Origin: Thermoplasmata archaeon
GTDB taxonomy: Archaea; Thermoplasmatota; Thermoplasmata; Lutacidiplasmatales; UBA184
Direction of reading: 5' to 3'
Assembly: GCA_021817605.1 (NCBI GenBank)
Contig: JAKAUN010000015.1
Coordinates: 1-64,000 of the forward strand
Length of the DNA: 64,000 bases
Translations under genes and position numbers: made by a program
The notes under the pieces: model-generated
The model's database searches: none
What the model saw: the letters and a program-made list of their open reading frames with translations, nothing else
Told to the model about the DNA's origin: nothing
Part shown: positions 10,638 to 20,684 of the stretch, piece by piece
Numbering within the stretch: position 1 is the stretch's first letter
How the letters are laid out: the number at the start of each line of letters is the position of its first letter

Positions 10638-10975
10638 GCCGGACGATTCTCCCCTCCCTCCTTGTACGCCGTCACGACCAGGAGGGTCTTGGTCTCGCGG
10701 ATCCCCTTGACGGCGGGAAGTCGGCGCAGGACGAACTCCTTGAGCTCGTCGTAATGCGGGAAGCGTACCTTGAGGAAGATGTCCGTGTCCCCGGTGACGA
10801 GGAAGACGTCGTCGACCTCGGCGAACCGTGCGACCTCGGTCGCGACCGCGTCGGCCTCGGAGGTCTCGACCTTGAGCGCGATCAGCGCGACGACGTGCTC
10901 CTCGCCCCAGACCTTGGTGAAGGCGCTTTCGACCGCGCGGCTTACCGGCGGCTTCGGCCCTGTGGGTTTCTCCAT
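10634..10975 (-). CDS. Stand-alone Lrp/AsnC ligand-binding (RAM-type) domain protein
   Basis: VVALIALKVETSEADAVATEVARFAEVDDVFLVTGDTDIFLKVRF...LPAVKGIRETKTLLVV, with no HTH. Confidence 0.8.
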   Translation of the reverse strand: MEKPTGPKPPVSRAVESAFTKVWGEEHVVALIALKVETSEADAVATEVARFAEVDDVFLVTGDTDIFLKVRFPHYDELKEFVLRRLPAVKGIRETKTLLVVTAYKEGGENRPA

Positions 10976-11035
10976 AACGACCCTAGCCCGATGCGAGCTG
11001 TCCCCGTGACGCTGCGGATGCCCGAGAGAGCCGGC

Positions 11036-11209
11036 CTACGAGGCCGGGGCGGACTCGAACTCCTCTTGCAGGTCGTTGATGACCTGATCGATCACGCCAC
11101 CGGCCGACGGGCCGCGGTACTCGCGGACCCCTCCGGCCTCGCTCGAGACCCGCGCCAGAAGATCGGTCGGACCCCGCAGGAACTCTACACTGCAGATGAA
11201 CTCCTCCAT
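11036..11209 (-). CDS. Small protein (57 aa) of unknown function, absent from the ORF track
   Basis: ATG...TAG encodes MEEFICSVEFLRGPTDLLARVSSEAGGVREYRGPSAGGVIDQVINDLQEEFESAPAS; TATA-like CTAAATAGGA about 45 nt upstream; same strand as the following Lrp-like gene. Confidence 0.6.
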   Translation of the reverse strand: MEEFICSVEFLRGPTDLLARVSSEAGGVREYRGPSAGGVIDQVINDLQEEFESAPAS

Positions 11210-11250
11210 GACGCCCGGCCCCCCACCAAGCCGGGGGCCCGACCTAGGCC

Positions 11251-11260
11251 TCCTATTTAG
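11251..11260 (-). promoter_or_regulatory. Candidate TATA box for the 57-aa ORF / Lrp-like / UPF0147 unit
   Basis: Minus-strand CTAAATAGGA upstream of the ATG at 11209. Confidence 0.5.
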
Positions 11261-11366
11261 CCTTTAGCGCGCCCCGGAACGCCGGGGCGCTCCCCGGAGG
11301 CGCTAGCGCCACGACGCACGGGCCTCCGGGCCAGTGGGCAGGTCGGCCGCGGGCCAGCGTTATCTT

Positions 11367-11386
11367 GCCGGCTTCGTAAAGCCGGC
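11367..11386 (+). promoter_or_regulatory. Perfect 8-bp hairpin/inverted repeat abutting the purS start codon
   Basis: GCCGGCTT CGTA AAGCCGGC immediately followed by GTG at 11387. Confidence 0.6.
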
Positions 11387-11665
11387 GTGGCGGACCCCGG
11401 TGCAGGAGAGCCGGCCCCGGTCAGGATCGAGGTCCGTGTCGAGCTCAAGCCCAACGTCGCCGACGCCGAGGGGGAGAGCGTGGAGCGCTCGCTCGGCCTG
11501 CTGGGGATCGGCGGCGTCCGCTCGGTGCGCACGGCCCGCGTCTACGAGCTCACGTTCGAGGGCATCTCCGCCGAGGAAGCGCGTCGTCGCGCGAACGAGG
11601 CGGTCGAGAGGCTCCTCGCGAACCCGGTGATCCACAGGGTGGATGTCCGCCCGGCCCCGGCGTAG
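11387..11665 (+). CDS. purS: Phosphoribosylformylglycinamidine synthase subunit PurS
   Basis: IEVRVELKPNVADAEGESVERSLGLLGIGGVRSVRTARVYELTFEG; adjacent to purL. Confidence 0.9.
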   Translation: MADPGAGEPAPVRIEVRVELKPNVADAEGESVERSLGLLGIGGVRSVRTARVYELTFEGISAEEARRRANEAVERLLANPVIHRVDVRPAPA

Positions 11666-11669
11666 CCCG

Positions 11670-13976
11670 ATGGAGCGGTGGTCCCCCCGGGTCGAGCTCG
11701 TCCCGTTCCGACGCCGCCGGCTCGCCGAGCTTCTTGCCCTCTCCGACGCCCGCGGCCTCGGCTTCGACCGCGGCGAGCTCTCCCGCCTGCGCGGCTACTT
11801 CGCGCACGAGGGCCGCGATCCCACCGATGTCGAGCTCGCCGGCCTCGCCCAGAGCTGGAGCGAGCACTGCAGCTACAAGAGCTCGCGAGCGTTCCTCGCG
11901 CCGGCGTTCCGCGACCTTCGTCCCCGCTCGCGCGTCCTCGGCACCGGCGACGCCGGGGTCCTTCGGTTCCCGGGGGGCGGAGCCTACGCGCTCCGCATCG
12001 AGTCGCACAACCACCCGTCGGCGGTGGAGCCGTACGGAGGGGCCGCGACCGGTATCGGAGGCATCCTGCGGGACGTTCTCGCTGTCGGAGCCGAGCCTAT
12101 AGCGCTCACCGATCCTCTCTTCTTCGGCCCTCTCGACCTTCCCGCCTCCGAGGTGCCGCCGGGAGTGAAGTCCCCCCGCTATCTCGCCGAAGGGGTCATC
12201 GCCGGCATCCGCGACTACGGCAACCGCGTCGGGGTGCCGACCGTCTCGGGAGGGATCTACTTCGACCCCTCGTTCGTCGTCAACCCCCTCGTCAACGTCG
12301 GGTGCGTCGGCTGGCTCCCCAACGGCCGGCCCGTCCCCAACCGGGCCCGCCGGAGCGGCGACCGGCTCGTGCTCGCCGGGGGACGGACCGGCCGCGACGG
12401 CATCGGCGGCGTGGCCTTCGCGTCCAAGGAGCTCACCGACGAGAGCGGCTCGGCCTCCCGAGGGGCCGTCCAGCTCGGCAACCCGATCCTCAAGGAGCCT
12501 CTCATCCGCGCCTCCCTGGAGGCGTACGCCGAAGGGCTGGTCGCGGGAGTAAAGGACCTCGGTGGCGGGGGTCTCGCGACCGCTTCCGGCGAGCTCGTCC
12601 ACGCCGGAGGTTTCGGCCTGACGGTCGACCTGGCCCGGGTCCCCCTCCGCGAGGCGGGGCTTCGGCCGTGGGAGGTCTGGATCTCCGAATCGCAGGAACG
12701 GATGCTCTACGATGTCGCGCCGGCGTCGGTCCCGAGGTTCCTCGAGATCTTCCGGGCGCACGACGTGCCGGCGACCGACATCGGCGAGGTGAGCCGCGGC
12801 CCCTACGAGACGATCCTCTGGGAGGGCGAGCCGGCGGCTCGGCTCCGTCTCGCCTTTAGGGTCGAGCCGCCGTTGCTGCGCCGGCGGCGTGCCGCGCGCC
12901 CTCGTCGCCTCCGGCCCACGCCGAAGGTCCCCGACGACCGGCTCGAGGCGACCTTCGAGGAGCTCGTCCTCGCCGCCGACAACGTCTCGCGCGAGGGAGT
13001 GGTGCGCGTCTACGACCACGAGGTCCAGGGACGCACCGTGGTGAAGCCGCTCCATGGGGTCGTGACCTCGCCGTCGCACGGCGACGCCGCGGTGCTCGCC
13101 CCCGTCGAGGGCGGACGCCGCGGTCTTGCCATCACGACGGCGGCCCAGCCATGGGCCTGCCAGGAGGACCCCTACACCGGGGCGCTCCTCGTCGTCGAGG
13201 AGGCCGCCCGCAACCTCTTCTCCGTCGGGGCCCGGCCGGACGCGTTCTCCGACTGCCTCAACTTCGGCAACCCGACCGACCCGCACGTCGTCCACGACTT
13301 CGCCGAGGCGGCGCGAGGCCTCGCCGACGGCGCGCGGGCCCTCGGCTTCGCGGTCCCCTCCGGCAACGTGAGCCTCTACAACGGGGGGCTCGGCCACGAG
13401 ATCCCTCCGACCCCGGTGCTGCTCGCGACGGGGATCGTCGACGACCTCGCCCGCGCCACGACCAGCGATTTCAAGCGCGCGGGGGATCCGATCTATCTCC
13501 TCGGGAGCTCGCGTGCCGAGCTCGGGGGCTCTCTCTGGGCCCGCCGGCGCGGCCTTCGCGGCCTCCGCCTCCCGTCGGCGGCGCCGGTGCCGCTACGTCG
13601 CCTCGGCCGAGCGCTCGTCCGGGCGATGGAGCAGGGGCTCGTCCGCGCCGCGCACGACGTCGCCGACGGCGGGCTCGCGTCGACCCTGAGCGAGATGGCG
13701 TTCGGCGGGAGGCTCGGCTTCGAGGTCGACCTCGCGGCGACAGGGCTGGGCGGAGCCGGCGTCGCTCTGGTCGCGGAGGGAGGCTCGCGTCTCGTGCTCG
13801 AGGTCCCCCTCCGCGCGGCCCGCCGGTTCGAAGCGACGATGAGGGGAGTCCCGTGCCTGCGGCTCGGGACCGTCACGGACGATGGCGGCGTGCTCCGCTG
13901 GGAAGAAAAGACCCTCGCCGGGGTTGACCTGGTCGGCCTCTACGACCGTTGGCGCGGCGCGCTGGGCCTACCGTAG
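11670..13976 (+). CDS. purL: Phosphoribosylformylglycinamidine synthase subunit PurL
   Basis: LAQSWSEHCSYKSSRAFL, ESHNHPSAVEPYGGAATGIGGILRD, KDLGGGGLATASGELVHAGGFG. Start at MERWSP preferred over 11643 because the latter overlaps purS. Confidence 0.96.
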   Translation: MERWSPRVELVPFRRRRLAELLALSDARGLGFDRGELSRLRGYFAHEGRDPTDVELAGLAQSWSEHCSYKSSRAFLAPAFRDLRPRSRVLGTGDAGVLRFPGGGAYALRIESHNHPSAVEPYGGAATGIGGILRDVLAVGAEPIALTDPLFFGPLDLPASEVPPGVKSPRYLAEGVIAGIRDYGNRVGVPTVSGGIYFDPSFVVNPLVNVGCVGWLPNGRPVPNRARRSGDRLVLAGGRTGRDGIGGVAFASKELTDESGSASRGAVQLGNPILKEPLIRASLEAYAEGLVAGVKDLGGGGLATASGELVHAGGFGLTVDLARVPLREAGLRPWEVWISESQERMLYDVAPASVPRFLEIFRAHDVPATDIGEVSRGPYETILWEGEPAARLRLAFRVEPPLLRRRRAARPRRLRPTPKVPDDRLEATFEELVLAADNVSREGVVRVYDHEVQGRTVVKPLHGVVTSPSHGDAAVLAPVEGGRRGLAITTAAQPWACQEDPYTGALLVVEEAARNLFSVGARPDAFSDCLNFGNPTDPHVVHDFAEAARGLADGARALGFAVPSGNVSLYNGGLGHEIPPTPVLLATGIVDDLARATTSDFKRAGDPIYLLGSSRAELGGSLWARRRGLRGLRLPSAAPVPLRRLGRALVRAMEQGLVRAAHDVADGGLASTLSEMAFGGRLGFEVDLAATGLGGAGVALVAEGGSRLVLEVPLRAARRFEATMRGVPCLRLGTVTDDGGVLRWEEKTLAGVDLVGLYDRWRGALGLP

Positions 13977-13981
13977 CGGGC

Positions 13982-14686
13982 ATGACCGTCACGGCCCTGG
14001 TCTCCGGCGGCAAGGACTCGATCTACGCCGCCTACCTCTCCGAGACCCAGGGCTGGCCGGTGGACGAGCTGCTCACGCTGCGCCCGACCGAGGAGGACTC
14101 CCTCCTGTTCCATACGCCGAACCTCGACCTGGTCGCGCTCCAGGCCAAGGCGTGGGGGAAGCGCCACCGCCTCGTGCGCGTCGCCGCTGCGGACGAGGCC
14201 GCCGAGCTCGCCGCCCTCGAGGCCGCCGTGGCGTCGGCGAGCGGTCCGATCGTCTGCGGGGCGATCGAGTCCTCCTATCAGTGGTCGCGTCTCGTGCGCA
14301 TCGCCTCCCGCGTCGGCCGACGGCTCTACGCCCCGCTCTGGCGACGGGATCCGGCGAGGGTCGTGCGCGAGGAGATCGCCTGCGGCCTCGACATCCGGCT
14401 CGTCCACCTCTCCGCCGAAGGGCTCCCCGCGGACCTCCTCGGCGCGCGGCTCACCGCCGCCACCCTCGCCCAGTTCGAGCGGATCCGCGCCACGGTCCGC
14501 CCGATCCACCTTGCCGGGGAGGGAGGCGAGTACGAGACGCTGGTCGTCGACGCCCCCTTCTTCTGTGGGTCCATCGAGTTCGACCGCGCGGAGCGCACGG
14601 TCCGTTCCCAGACGGCCCGTCTCGACATCTGGAGCGCACATCTCAAGAGACGAGACGGGCTCGAACCGGTCCGTAACCCTCCATGA
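13982..14686 (+). CDS. dph6: Diphthine-ammonia ligase-like ATP-pyrophosphatase
   Basis: MTVTALVSGGKDSIYAAYLSE P-loop-like motif and GEGGEYETLVVDAPFF. Confidence 0.9.
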   Translation: MTVTALVSGGKDSIYAAYLSETQGWPVDELLTLRPTEEDSLLFHTPNLDLVALQAKAWGKRHRLVRVAAADEAAELAALEAAVASASGPIVCGAIESSYQWSRLVRIASRVGRRLYAPLWRRDPARVVREEIACGLDIRLVHLSAEGLPADLLGARLTAATLAQFERIRATVRPIHLAGEGGEYETLVVDAPFFCGSIEFDRAERTVRSQTARLDIWSAHLKRRDGLEPVRNPP

Positions 14687-15474
14687 AGCGCCGCTCTCCT
14701 GCCCCAGGGCTCGCCTCGCTCTCACCGGCGGCTCGGGAGGCCGTCGCCCGGGCGCGTCGCGCCCTCGGTGACCGGCGGGCGACGCCCAACGTCGCCTGGA
14801 TCGCGGCGCTCACGGGGGCCAACCGCCGCAAGATCTCCGAGGCGCTCGAGGAGCTCGAGGACCTGCTCCCGATGGAGGAGGAGATCCGGCACCGCCACGT
14901 GGCCGCGGGCCGCCCGAGCTACGCGCAGATCCGGGCTCCCTTCGAGCTCTACGCCCTCGTCCGGCTGCTCGGCCCCGAGCACCTGGTGGAGACCGGCGTG
15001 AGCAGCGGCGTCTCCTCCGCGCACCTTCTCGCCGCGCTCAAGCGCAACCGGCACGGCCGTCTCCACTCGATCGACCTGCCGACGCGCCAGAAGGGCCCGG
15101 CCCTCGGCCCGGGGGAGTCGATCGTCGCGCTGCCTCCCGGCCGCGACACCGGCTGGGCGGTCCCCGACACGCTCCGCCCGCGCTGGGACCTTCGGATCGG
15201 TCCGGCGCAAGAGCTCCTTCCCCGACTCGTCGGCGAGCTCCCCCGCGTCGGCCTCTTCCTCCACGACGACCTCCACACCCCCGAGCATCTCGCCTTCGAG
15301 CTGAGGACGGTCCGTCCACGCCTCGCGCCGAGGGCGGTCGTCCTCGCCGACAACACCCAGTGGACGGGGGAGGCGTTCCCGCGCTTCTGCGAGGAGCTCG
15401 GGGTAAGGCTCCTGCGGCGCGGACGGGGCGACCTCGTGGGGCTCTCCGTCCCGAACGGGCCTACGGAGTTATAG
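14683..15474 (+). CDS. Winged-helix-like N terminus fused to a class I SAM-dependent methyltransferase domain
   Basis: LLGPEHLVETGVSSGVSSAHLLAALKRNRHGRLHSIDLPT; ATGA overlap with the upstream dph6 gene. Confidence 0.7.
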   Translation: MKRRSPAPGLASLSPAAREAVARARRALGDRRATPNVAWIAALTGANRRKISEALEELEDLLPMEEEIRHRHVAAGRPSYAQIRAPFELYALVRLLGPEHLVETGVSSGVSSAHLLAALKRNRHGRLHSIDLPTRQKGPALGPGESIVALPPGRDTGWAVPDTLRPRWDLRIGPAQELLPRLVGELPRVGLFLHDDLHTPEHLAFELRTVRPRLAPRAVVLADNTQWTGEAFPRFCEELGVRLLRRGRGDLVGLSVPNGPTEL

Positions 15475-15497
15475 TCCGCTTCGCTCCTCTCCGCCCG

Positions 15498-17216
<1,719 letters not shown>

Positions 17217-17240
17217 CCGCCTCGGCGGCCGGACGGAAGG

Positions 17241-18686
17241 ATGAGCGAGGGACCCCGCCGGGCGTCGGCCGCCCCAATCGGCGTTCGGGAGCGCTACCGG
17301 GCCGCGCTCGAGTCGCTCTACCGTCGCCGACGCTTCGGGCTCAAGCCGGGGCTCGAGGTCGAGGAGGCCCTCCTCCGCGCCCTCGGCGAGCCGCAGCGCA
17401 GCTTTCCTTCGCTTCACGTCACCGGCTCCAAGGGAAAAGGGTCGGTCGCGACCCTCTCGGCGGCGATCCTCGCCGGCCACGGGCTGCGCACCGCGCTGTT
17501 CACCTCGCCGCACCTCACCAGCTACCGCGAGCGTCTCAAGATCGACGATCGCGAGGCGAGCCGGCAGGAGGTCGTCGACGGACTCGCCCGGGTCGAGGCG
17601 CTCGCCGAGCAGCTCCTTGCCGAAGGACAGATCGACCGCCCCCCGACCTTCTTCGAGGTGACGACGGCCCTCGCCTTCGACTGGTTCGCGCGGCGTGGGA
17701 CCCAGGCGGCGGTCGTCGAGGTCGGGCTCGGGGGGCGTCTGGACGCGACCAACCTCTTGGACGCCCGCGTCGGCGTCCTCACGACCATCGAGCTCGAGCA
17801 CACCGAGATCCTGGGGCCAACGCTCGAGGCGATCGCGCTCGAGAAGGCGGGGATCCTCCACCCGGGGATGCTCGGGGTCGTCGGAAAGCTCCCCGGCCCC
17901 GCGGCCACGGCCGTGCTCAGGGTCGCCGACCGGCTCGGGGTTCCGCTCTGGCGCCTCGGCGTGGAGCTCGGGGCCAGCGACCGTCGGCTGGACGCCGACG
18001 GCCAGTCGCTCACCCTTAGGTTTCCGGGCCTCACGCTCAAAGGGGTGCGGCTCCCGCTCCTCGGGACCTTCCAGGCCGACAACGCCGTGCTCGCCGTCGC
18101 CGCGGCGGCGAGGTTCCTCGAGGGGATCGGCCGTCGGCTCGATCCTGCGGCGACCCTCGAAGCGCTCGCCACCGTCCGCATTCCCGGCCGGATGCAAAGG
18201 CTCGCCCGGGCTCCCGAGCTCCTCTACGACGTGGCCCACACCCCGGAGAGCGCACGCGCCGTGGCCATGAGCGTCGCCGAGATCGCCCCGCTCTCCGACC
18301 CGGCCGGCAGCACCGTCGTCTTCGGATGCCTCCAGGGCAAACGGGTGGAGACGATCCTGGATGCCCTGTCCCCGCTCGCACGGACCCTTGTCATCGTCCC
18401 GGTCCGCTCGGAGCGGGCGATGGATACCGGTCTCATCCGTGTCGCGGCGGTCGGCAGGTTCCCGCGGGTCGTCCTCGCCCGCAGCGCCGGCGAGGGGCTC
18501 GCGCTCGCCCGCGCGGCGACCGCACCGGACGGCGTCACGCTGGTGACCGGGAGCGACTACCTGGTGGGAGAGCTCCTCCGCGGGAACGCGTCCGAGGACG
18601 AGCCCGACCTCTCCGACCCCGGCACCTCCGTCGCGTCGGTCGCCGCGGCGCCCGGCCCCTCCGGCCCCGGTCGGAGGGGCCCGTGA
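17241..18686 (+). CDS. folC: Folylpolyglutamate synthase / dihydrofolate synthase family protein
   Basis: LHVTGSKGKGSVATLSAAIL, LFTSPHLTSYRERLKI, EVGLGGRLDATN. Confidence 0.9.
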   Translation: MSEGPRRASAAPIGVRERYRAALESLYRRRRFGLKPGLEVEEALLRALGEPQRSFPSLHVTGSKGKGSVATLSAAILAGHGLRTALFTSPHLTSYRERLKIDDREASRQEVVDGLARVEALAEQLLAEGQIDRPPTFFEVTTALAFDWFARRGTQAAVVEVGLGGRLDATNLLDARVGVLTTIELEHTEILGPTLEAIALEKAGILHPGMLGVVGKLPGPAATAVLRVADRLGVPLWRLGVELGASDRRLDADGQSLTLRFPGLTLKGVRLPLLGTFQADNAVLAVAAAARFLEGIGRRLDPAATLEALATVRIPGRMQRLARAPELLYDVAHTPESARAVAMSVAEIAPLSDPAGSTVVFGCLQGKRVETILDALSPLARTLVIVPVRSERAMDTGLIRVAAVGRFPRVVLARSAGEGLALARAATAPDGVTLVTGSDYLVGELLRGNASEDEPDLSDPGTSVASVAAAPGPSGPGRRGP

Positions 18687-19531
18687 GCAAGGGGAGTCGC
18701 TCCCCTCCGTTCGACTGGGAAGGGCTCCTGGACGGCCTCGCCCGCTTCTACCACACCGGCGACTGGAGGCGGCCGTACCTTCGCGACCACGCCGAGGACC
18801 CGTTCCAGGTGCTCATCGGCACGATCCTCTCGCAGAGGACCCGGGACGAGGCGACCGACGTCGCCTCAGCGCGCCTGTTCGCCCGCTTTCCCGACCCGGT
18901 CGCGCTCGCCGACGCGCCCCCGAAAGAGGTTCTCGCGCTCATCCGGCCGGTCGGCTTCTACCGGACGAAGACGCGGGCGATCCGGGCGTGCGCTCGGGCG
19001 CTCGTCGAAGAGTTCGGCGGCAAGGTCCCTCGCTCGCTCGAGGAGCTGCGCCGCCTTCCGTGGGTCGGGGCGAAGACGGCCAACTGCGTCCTGGTCTTCG
19101 GTTTCGGCATCCCGGCCGTGCCCGTGGACACCCATGTCCACCGTATCGCCAACCGGCTCGGCGTGGTGAGCACCCGCACTCCCGAGGAGACCGAGCAGCG
19201 CCTGCGTGAGGTCCTCGACCCGAGGTTCTGGATCCCGCTCAACCCGCTCCTGGTCCAGCACGGACAGAACCTCTGCCGCCCCCGCGGGCCGAAGTGCGAC
19301 ATCTGTCCGGTCCGGGCCCTCTGCGCGACCGGCCGCGCGCTCAGCGAGGGGCGGCCGCCTCCGAGGGCGGACGACCGGCCGCGTCCAAGGCGGGCAGCGC
19401 GAGGAGCGCGGCGAGAAGCGCGACCTGGACCGCCGCGACGAGCGGCCAGGCGAGCGCGTAGGAGTGCAGGGCCACCACGTAGCCGAACCCGAGCGAGACC
19501 AGCGCGCCACCGCCGAGCTGGATCGCGTTGA
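18683..19531 (+). CDS. nth: Endonuclease III-like DNA glycosylase/AP lyase, with an Arg-rich C-terminal extension
   Basis: LIGTILSQRTRDEAT, LPWVGAKTANCVLVFGFGIPAVPVDTHVHRIANRLG, CRPRGPKCDICPVRALC (4Fe-4S loop). GTG start at 18683 overlaps the folC stop. Confidence 0.9.
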   Translation: MSKGSRSPPFDWEGLLDGLARFYHTGDWRRPYLRDHAEDPFQVLIGTILSQRTRDEATDVASARLFARFPDPVALADAPPKEVLALIRPVGFYRTKTRAIRACARALVEEFGGKVPRSLEELRRLPWVGAKTANCVLVFGFGIPAVPVDTHVHRIANRLGVVSTRTPEETEQRLREVLDPRFWIPLNPLLVQHGQNLCRPRGPKCDICPVRALCATGRALSEGRPPPRADDRPRPRRAARGARREARPGPPRRAARRARRSAGPPRSRTRARPARHRRAGSR

Positions 19532-20609
19532 ACAGCCCGATCGCGAGGGGGATCTCCTCGCTCGGAAGCCCCGCCCAGCGGTGCGGCAGCACGTACATCA
19601 CGGCGTAGACGAAGCCGTAGGCGAAGGAGAACAGGCAGCCGATCGCCACGGTCGCCGCGAGGCCCGCGAAGGGCATCGCCACGAGGGCCCCCGCGCCGAG
19701 GGCCGTCGCCACGACGAGCGCGAGACGGGGGCGGCTGCCGCGCTCGGCAATGACGCCGCCGAACGGGCCTCCGACGACGCTCGGGAGGACGAACGACGTG
19801 CCGACCGCCCCCGCGACCGCCGCCGACCAGCCGTGGATGCTCTCCCCGAAGGGAACGACGAACTGCCCGGTGGCGAACGTCGCCCCTTCGAGTCCGACGA
19901 AGGCGAGCCCGATCGCCCAGACGCCGCGCAGGCGCAGCGCGACCGGGACCGAAGGCGGCACACGCGCCGGACGGGGTGCCGCGGCTCCGACCGACGCCGG
20001 GATCGCCGCGGTGGCGGCCACGGTCAGCACGCCGAGGCCGACCGCGCCGAGCGTGAGCGCCATCCGCCAGCCGACGAGGGGGACCGCCACCGCGGTGGCG
20101 AACACTCCGGCGGCGGCGCCGCCGCTGAACGCCGAGGAGAAGACCCCGACGGGAAGGCCGCGCTCGCCCGGAGGGAAGAGCGAGCCGACCAGGCCGATCG
20201 CCGGCGAGAAGAACAGCCCGGCCCCCGCGCCGGCGAGGAGACGGGAGAGCAGCAGGGCGGCGAAGGAGGGAGCGAGAGCGCTCGCGATCCCCCCGACGGC
20301 GAGCAGACCGGCGCCCGCGAGGGCGACCGGGCGGGCCCCGAGACGTCGGGCGAGAAGCCCCGCGGGGACCTGGAGCAGTCCGGCGCCGAGGAGGAACGAG
20401 GCGACCAGGAGCCCCCAGTCGCCCGGGCCCACCGAGAACTCCCGGCCGATCCCCGGGAGCGCCGGGCCGATGTCGAACCAGTTGTAGGCGTAGGCGGTCC
20501 GCAGCGCGACGAGCAGCCAGGTGGACCGCGACCTCACGGCCGGCGCGAGGGGCGGCGGCGCCGCGTCGGCCGGGGTTCGGGCGATCGCGGTCCGACCGGC
20601 CTCCCACAC
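19341..20609 (-). CDS. Major facilitator superfamily transporter
   Basis: 422 aa with about 12 hydrophobic segments; LLAGAGAGLFFSPAIGLVGSLFPPGERG. Confidence 0.88.
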   Translation of the reverse strand: MWEAGRTAIARTPADAAPPPLAPAVRSRSTWLLVALRTAYAYNWFDIGPALPGIGREFSVGPGDWGLLVASFLLGAGLLQVPAGLLARRLGARPVALAGAGLLAVGGIASALAPSFAALLLSRLLAGAGAGLFFSPAIGLVGSLFPPGERGLPVGVFSSAFSGGAAAGVFATAVAVPLVGWRMALTLGAVGLGVLTVAATAAIPASVGAAAPRPARVPPSVPVALRLRGVWAIGLAFVGLEGATFATGQFVVPFGESIHGWSAAVAGAVGTSFVLPSVVGGPFGGVIAERGSRPRLALVVATALGAGALVAMPFAGLAATVAIGCLFSFAYGFVYAVMYVLPHRWAGLPSEEIPLAIGLFNAIQLGGGALVSLGFGYVVALHSYALAWPLVAAVQVALLAALLALPALDAAGRPPSEAAAPR

Positions 20610-20649
20610 CGTCGGCTACCCCTCCGACCCGGAGCTACCGCGGGATGGG

Positions 20650-20660
20650 TTTAATTTAAG
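20650..20660 (+). promoter_or_regulatory. Candidate TATA box of alaS
   Basis: TTTAATTTAAG about 25-35 nt upstream of the GTG at 20685 (leaderless-like spacing). Confidence 0.55.
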
Positions 20661-20684
20661 TCGCGACGGCGTTGGACGCGCGAC

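Noticed and set aside
14660-14690. GGTTCGAA-like string near 14660 as part of a tRNA
   Set aside because: It is inside the dph6 coding region and no anticodon or acceptor stems can be formed around it.
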